Shown piece after piece: positions 59,994 through 64,000 of a DNA stretch of 64,000 nt. The notes under the pieces are model-generated. The model was not told the origin of the DNA. It was given only the letters and a program-made list of their open reading frames with translations, and did not search any database. The DNA is from PGYT01 sp963675055 (GTDB taxonomy: Bacteria; Bacteroidota; Ignavibacteria; Ignavibacteriales; Melioribacteraceae). Location of the stretch: NCBI GenBank assembly GCA_963675055.2, contig CAXXJE010000002.1, positions 186,001 through 250,000 of the forward strand, read 5' to 3'. Positions within the stretch are counted from its first letter, which is position 1; every line of letters begins with the position of its first letter. Both the position numbers and the translations under genes were made by a program.

Positions 59994-61298
59994 ATGAAAA
60001 AATTTCACAATTTAGCACTTGTACTCTTATTATTACTTCCAATCTCGGTCTTTGCAACCGATGGATATTTCCGTCACGGATACGGAGTTAAATACTCAGC
60101 AATCGGAGGGAGCGGGACAGCACTGTCATTAAGTTCGATCGGCACCGTAACAAATCCCGCCGGATTGGCATTTTTAGGCAACAGATATGATGTAAACATC
60201 GGATTATTCAGTCCAAGCAGAAGCTTTACAGTAACAGGAAATCCAAGTATGATGGACGGTACATTCGGTTTAATGCCCGGAACCGTGGAAAGTGAATCTG
60301 AGTATTTTCCAATGCCGACACTTGGCGCAAACTGGATGTTGAATGAAACAATGGCCCTGGGTGTTGTGTTTTACGCTAACGGCGGTATGAACACCGATTA
60401 TCCCACGGCAGTTTTCCTCGATCCGAATTCGGAAACAACCGGTATTAACCTGGAGCAGATGTTCCTTGGTGTTACTTACGCTATTGAATTTATAAAAGGA
60501 CATTCACTGGGCATTAGTCCGATAATAGCTTATCAAAGATTTAATGCAAAAGGATTATATAACTTCAGTGGTTTTTCACAAGATCCAACTGCATTAACCG
60601 GAAACAAGAAAAGTTCTTCAACAGGTTTTGGCGGAAGAATCGGCTATATGGGTAAAATTCTTCCTTGTCTAACTTTCGGAATTTCTTATCAAATGAAAAC
60701 CGACATGGGTGAATTTGAAGAGTACCGAGGATTATTTGCCGAAAGCGGTGACTTCGATATTCCTGCAAGCTGGAATGCAGGAATTGCAGTAGTACCGGCG
60801 AAGAACTGGACTATTGCTGCGGATGTAAAGCAGATCCTTTACAGCGGTGTTAAATCCGTTAATAATGTTCTTGATCCGATGACTCTGTCACCTGCTTTTC
60901 CCGATGGACAGGGCGGTTATGTCCCGAATCCCAACTTCGCAGCATTAGGTACGGAAAACGGAGCTGGTTTCGGTTGGGACGATGTTATGGCGTATAAATT
61001 TGGTGTTATCTATGACGGCATCGAAGGCTGGTCATTTATGGCCGGTTTCTCGCATAGTGATAATCCGATTCCGGATTCAGAAGTTTTATTAAATATTCTG
61101 GCACCCGGCGTTACACAAAATCATATTACCTGCGGGGTTACAAAACAATTGGACAACAACAATGAAATTACTCTCGGATTTATGTACGCACCCGATGGAA
61201 GCGCTAAGGGAGTAAATCCTCTTGATCCTGCTGCAAATCAAAGCGTTGAATTAAACATGAGTCAATGGCAGTTAGAAATTGGATACGCTTTCCACTAA
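59994..61298 (+). CDS. OmpP1/FadL-family outer membrane transport protein
   Basis: A 434-residue outer membrane protein. After a signal peptide (about 1-22, VFATDGY) the FadL-type N-terminus appears (GYFRHGYGVKYSAIGGSGTA, then VTNPAGLAFLGNRYD). Long barrel strands run to the aromatic C-terminus (QLEIGYAFH). The family moves hydrophobic substrates such as long-chain fatty acids or aromatics across the outer membrane. A GGGAGA ribosome site supports the start. It is the only rightward gene of this part of the window and ends at a hairpin. Confidence 0.93.
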   Translation: MKKFHNLALVLLLLLPISVFATDGYFRHGYGVKYSAIGGSGTALSLSSIGTVTNPAGLAFLGNRYDVNIGLFSPSRSFTVTGNPSMMDGTFGLMPGTVESESEYFPMPTLGANWMLNETMALGVVFYANGGMNTDYPTAVFLDPNSETTGINLEQMFLGVTYAIEFIKGHSLGISPIIAYQRFNAKGLYNFSGFSQDPTALTGNKKSSSTGFGGRIGYMGKILPCLTFGISYQMKTDMGEFEEYRGLFAESGDFDIPASWNAGIAVVPAKNWTIAADVKQILYSGVKSVNNVLDPMTLSPAFPDGQGGYVPNPNFAALGTENGAGFGWDDVMAYKFGVIYDGIEGWSFMAGFSHSDNPIPDSEVLLNILAPGVTQNHITCGVTKQLDNNNEITLGFMYAPDGSAKGVNPLDPAANQSVELNMSQWQLEIGYAFH

Positions 61299-61310
61299 TA
61301 CTTCACTTAT

Positions 61311-61339
61311 CATCCCGGGACTTCATTTCTCTCGGGATG
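61311..61339. terminator. Terminator after the FadL-type gene
   Basis: Stem CATCCCG and CGGGATG with a 15-base loop, 13 bases after the stop. A weak T-rich stretch follows. Confidence 0.55.
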
Positions 61340-61540
61340 TTCTGCATTATATCATTTAGTCAATTGCATCTTGCGTATATACTTATAATTTCCCGCATTA
61401 ATCTTATAGAAATAAATACCGCTGGATAAGCGACTACCATTGAAGGTTACCTGGTAATTCCCGGCCGACTGATAGGCATCTACAAGTGTTGCTACTTCTC
61501 TACCGAGTACATCGTAGACTTTTAGACAAACGCCAACCAT

Positions 61541-61621
61541 GTCATTTCGATGAGTTGGGCTCGTGCCCGACGAGGAGAAATCTTTAAGATTTCTCACTTC
61601 ACTCCGTTCGTTCGAAATGAC
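61541..61621. repeat. Palindromic element, copy 3
   Basis: 81 bp bounded by GTCATTTCGA and TCGAAATGAC, nearly identical to 59523-59603, in the same sorting-domain loop and the same frame. Confidence 0.9.
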
Positions 61622-61665
61622 ACTATAAGGTATGGAATATCGAATAGTTGTTGTCGTATTAAACG

Positions 61666-61684
61666 CCTGCCTGCCGCAGGCAGG
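61666..61684. repeat. 19-bp palindrome CCTGCCTGC-C-GCAGGCAGG, second copy
   Basis: Identical to 59648-59666 and in the same position relative to fragment B. Confidence 0.9.
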
Positions 61685-61744
61685 GATTCGAATAAATCTT
61701 AAGCAGTTTGTTACTCACTCATTATAAAATCTTAAACCTAATTA

Positions 61745-62845
61745 CTATTTCATTAACACAAATTTTTTGGTTGAGATGAAGCTTTTTCTTTCTCCTTTTA
61801 CACTTATCCGGTAAGTATATACTCCGCTGGAAAATTCTGATCCGTTAACTATCACTTCTTGGTAGCCTGCCGGCAAGTAATCATCCAGCAGTACCTCTAC
61901 ACTCTGACCAAGCATATTATATAATTCGAGCATCACTCTTCCCGACTCGGGTAAACCGAATCTTATTGTCGTACTTGGGTTAAACGGATTCGGATAATTC
62001 TGGCTTAACGAAAACTCGGTTGGTACTTGTTCCTCTGCTACATCCGTTATACTATTATTAACACTTGCAGTAGTTGAATAGTACTCGTAACTCCCGTCAG
62101 TATCTATTTGTTTTAATCTATACTCCACGTTCCCTGCAGGAGGTTCCTCATCTATAAATTCGTAACTCTTAGGACTATTACTGTTTCCGTGCCCCTGAAC
62201 AAATCCAATTGTTTCCCATTCCGCCGAGTCAGACTCCTGATTACCATCTTCTGAGTTCTGCCTTTCTATTTCAAAGCCATAATTATTGACTTCTGTTGCC
62301 GTTAGCCAATTTAAATGGACAGTCCTGTCTGCAGCCACAGCGTTAAAACAAATCAACTCTACCGGCAAAGCCGGATCGACACTTTCCGCCCATTCAAAAT
62401 ATGGATAACCACTATTCAGTGATGCATTAGTTTTCCAGATAGGCGTACTTGCAAAGTCCCAACTTGCATCAGTAAATGTTGACTGTGTTTGCATTTCCGC
62501 AGTAGTTTTGGATGTTCCCCCTCCCGGGCTTGTTGACTGTCCGGTTCTTTGAGAATCCCAAAAGCTATTAGTCACGGTTCCACCATCATTTCGCCCGACC
62601 AGACTGCCATAATAGCCTGTTGCAGTATAAACACAAGTAACCGAACCAGCAGCATAACATTTTTCCGCCGTACCCGAATTTATACTTATTAGTCCTCCCG
62701 AATGACCACATCCATTATAATTACCGGATGTCGTTACATTGCCGGTTGCATAGCAATTACTGATACTACCGGCATTACTGCCCCAGCCCTTTAAGCAGAC
62801 CGGATCGGGATGATTTGAGAAGTTTATAACCTTTCTGTTTATTTG
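61745..62845 (-). pseudogene. 5'-truncated GLUG/T9SS gene
   Basis: The intact-looking 3' part of a paralogue of the 1320-residue adhesin. The frame is open from about 62845, where a stop codon lies just upstream, and encodes GLUG sequence without a start (NAGSISNCYATGNVTTSGNY, then GGLISINSGTAEKCYAAGSV). It continues with VTNSFWDSQRTGQSTSPG, LPVELICFNA, and a sorting domain with QNYPNPFNPSTTIRFGLP, ending STKKFVLMK. A GTG at 62575 could give a 276-residue product, but it lacks a signal peptide. The junction lies directly behind the receiver gene, so a deletion removed its 5' end. Confidence 0.75.
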
Positions 62846-63195
62846 TTATCAATACATTCTTGCGATAGGTAATCGGTTACTTCACATAAATTCTCCTTCT
62901 TTACAAACCCTTTTATTCCGACTGTTCTTGTCTTTTCCAGCAGTTCGTATTCATCATGCTGTGTAACCATTAGAATTTTTGCACCAGGGTATTCGTTAAT
63001 AATCTTTTCTGACGCTTCCAGTCCGTTCATTACCGGCATGTCTATATCCATTAGTACCCAGTCAGGCATAATTGAAGAATAACTTCGTACGGCTTCTTCC
63101 CCGTTGCTGCATTCGGAAAATGAGTTGTCGTCGGCAATGATCAGTTTCAACAATTTTCTTATTTGGGGGGAGTCGTCCACAATCATAACTTTCAT
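62839..63195 (-). CDS. Receiver-only response regulator, paralogue
   Basis: A 118-residue CheY-like receiver (MIVDDSPQIRKLLKLI; phospho-acceptor Asp in WVLMDIDMPVMNG at about residue 50; switch region KILMVTQHDEYELL). It is clearly related to the receiver at 54866-55240 (shared DWVxMDI and KENL features). It has no output domain. The downstream frame is the truncated GLUG gene, so the receiver-adhesin order is kept. No kinase lies adjacent. It may be phosphorylated by the kinase at 56083, but this is inference. Confidence 0.85.
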   Translation of the reverse strand: MKVMIVDDSPQIRKLLKLIIADDNSFSECSNGEEAVRSYSSIMPDWVLMDIDMPVMNGLEASEKIINEYPGAKILMVTQHDEYELLEKTRTVGIKGFVKKENLCEVTDYLSQECIDNK

Positions 63196-63469
63196 ATTGA
63201 ATACCCATTATTTCTGTATTGAAAATTATGAAGTGTTCGATTTAAAATGATTAGGGGAAGTCCCTCTTTTTCATTAGGGTAGACACCTAATGGACTACAA
63301 TTACCAGAGGATGGACTTTTATTACCTTGTGATGTGACCTGGCGGACATATCAAATAATTGCAGGGATCGTCCGGCTGCTGCCGGATTCGACCCCTAAAT
63401 ATGCTTGCCTGCTGTGGCAGGAATTCGGATAGAATTCGTACTGAATTTCCGGACACGATTTCAACTAAT

Positions 63470-64000
63470 TTATTTTATAAATGACATTTTACGGGACTGA
63501 ACGAATTTCCCAGAAGTAATTTTATATACATAAATACCCGATGGCAGATTCCCTGCATCAAATTCAACCGAATAATTTCCGGGAGATTGTTTTTTGTTTA
63601 CAAGTGTTGCAACCTGCCGGCCAAGTATATCGTAGACAATTAATGTCACGTTTGTAGGGGCAGCATAATTTGCGTCCCCTACAGGTACGGAATAATTTAT
63701 TGTAGTTGTTGGATTAAACGGATTTGGATAGTTTTGCTTTAAGTCATATTCAGTCGGCAATGCAGCGGCTGACTGTTCAGCATCATTTATGCTTGTTATA
63801 TTCAAATCAACACTTGCAGTCTGGTTATAGTAAGTAAACTGACCGTCTGTATCAATTTGCTTCAGGCGGTATTCCACCTTTCCGGCCGGTACGTCTGTAT
63901 CAACAAACTCATATAAATTAGGACTGCTGCTGTTGCCGTGTCCGGGTACAAAACTGAGCGTTTCCCAATTCCGGGACAGACTGAGAGTCTGTCCTACGGA
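63470..64000 (-). CDS. T9SS-sorted protein, 3' part, cut by the window edge
   Basis: The frame runs off the window at 64000 and ends at 63470. The visible 177 residues hold the same tail domain as the other adhesins (ETLSFVPGHGNSSSPNLYEF, VEYRLKQIDTDG) and a sorting domain with QNYPNPFNPTTTINYSVP, a palindrome-encoded loop (VGDANYAAPT), and VYDILGRQVATLV to RKMSFIK. A second palindrome at 63974-63994 encodes a loop in the tail domain. The apparent start at 63877 is only an internal GTG, not the real start. Confidence 0.85.
   Translation of the reverse strand, partial: SVGQTLSLSRNWETLSFVPGHGNSSSPNLYEFVDTDVPAGKVEYRLKQIDTDGQFTYYNQTASVDLNITSINDAEQSAAALPTEYDLKQNYPNPFNPTTTINYSVPVGDANYAAPTNVTLIVYDILGRQVATLVNKKQSPGNYSVEFDAGNLPSGIYVYKITSGKFVQSRKMSFIK
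63653..63683. repeat. 31-bp palindrome in a sorting-domain loop
   Basis: Arms TGTAGGGG and CCCCTACA with inner pairs GCA/TGC. Its family differs from the GTCATTTCGA element, but it occupies the same loop between NYSVP and VTLIVYD and keeps the frame. Confidence 0.85.
63974..63994. repeat. 21-bp palindrome in a tail-domain loop
   Basis: Perfect 9-bp arms GGACAGACT and AGTCTGTCC with a 3-base centre. It lies in the variable loop before WETLSF, where paralogues carry a hydrophilic stretch. Confidence 0.8.

Larger units (their letters stand above)
61352..61714 (-). pseudogene. Orphan T9SS sorting domain fragment B
   Basis: A second sorting-domain 3' end without body or start codon. The frame is open from about 61714 to the stop at 61352. 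It encodes the FNTTTTIRYSIP region, the palindrome loop (VRNLKDFSSSGTSPT), and YDVLGREVATLV to RKMQLTK. Its first part, including the palindrome and upstream sequence, matches fragment A over 192 bases with about six differences, whereas its distal part is clearly different from fragment A. The structure suggests a chimeric 3' end. It follows the truncated GLUG gene. Confidence 0.7.

Noticed and set aside
62575..62575. GTG at 62575 as a true start for a 276-residue protein
   Set aside because: The frame is open far upstream with GLUG sequence that continues the family, and no signal peptide follows the GTG; a truncated gene is the better reading.
63196..63469. Possible small gene or sorting-domain relic between the receiver and the last T9SS gene
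   Set aside because: Only short degenerate palindromes (such as GCCTGCTGTGGCAGG) are visible; no open frame with coding character was found.
51096..63994. A CRISPR array among the repeated palindromes
   Set aside because: Copies are few, widely spaced, in coding frames, with no regular spacers and no cas genes.

Overview
The window reads as a chromosomal segment of a free-living Gram-negative bacterium of the Bacteroidota/Chlorobiota side of the FCB group, most likely an Ignavibacteria relative. Evidence: many secreted proteins end in a type IX secretion (T9SS) C-terminal sorting domain with the core YPNPFNPxTxI, and there are a PorV/PorQ-family protein, DUF5686 and TonB-dependent receptors with carboxypeptidase-regulatory N-termini, reg_prop/Y_Y_Y two-component sensors, and a PadR/permease-prefix ABC permease pair. 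The taxonomic call is inference; no rRNA or tRNA gene was seen.

Layout. 0-6 kb: a T9SS-sorted sialidase-like protein, an esterase with TPRs, and a PadR regulator with a MacB-like permease. Near-identical palindromic operators precede both the PadR gene and the esterase. 6-11.4 kb: a cupin/rhomboid-like overlapping pair, alaS, and a CNNM/CBS membrane protein. 11.6-34.3 kb: a carbohydrate-utilisation region. The rightward operon is GH29 fucosidase, GH31, GH2 and a degenerate-Nudix winged-helix regulator. The leftward group is a TonB receptor, a large Fn3 exported protein, a PorV-like barrel, an IPT/TIG propeller lipoprotein and GH31, followed by a T9SS protein with a near-perfect internal duplication and a GH13. 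Both blocks have a similar GTGTA-N5-TACAC inverted repeat upstream, so they may be co-regulated. There is no SusD, and the PorV-like plus Fn3 proteins occupy the place SusD would normally fill.

34.7-48.4 kb: a GAF protein, a DUF5686 outer-membrane protein, an M28 peptidase, a giant T9SS beta-propeller/beta-helix protein and a membrane-anchored AraC regulator. 48.65-50.08 kb: a complete IS4-type insertion sequence with 18-bp inverted repeats and a 9-bp target duplication, inserted in the centre of a large imperfect palindrome.

50-64 kb: a signalling and adhesin region. A hybrid-propeller histidine kinase, a LuxR-type response regulator and a receiver-only protein lead into a 1320-residue GLUG/Fn3 T9SS protein whose start codon overlaps the receiver stop codon. 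A second receiver-GLUG pair near 62-63 kb is a truncated paralogue, and several orphan sorting-domain fragments lie nearby. Several unrelated palindromic repeats sit in frame in surface loops of these T9SS tails, three of one family and one of another at the same loop. This is the most unusual feature of the window, together with the SusD-less TonB operon and the receiver-adhesin coupling.
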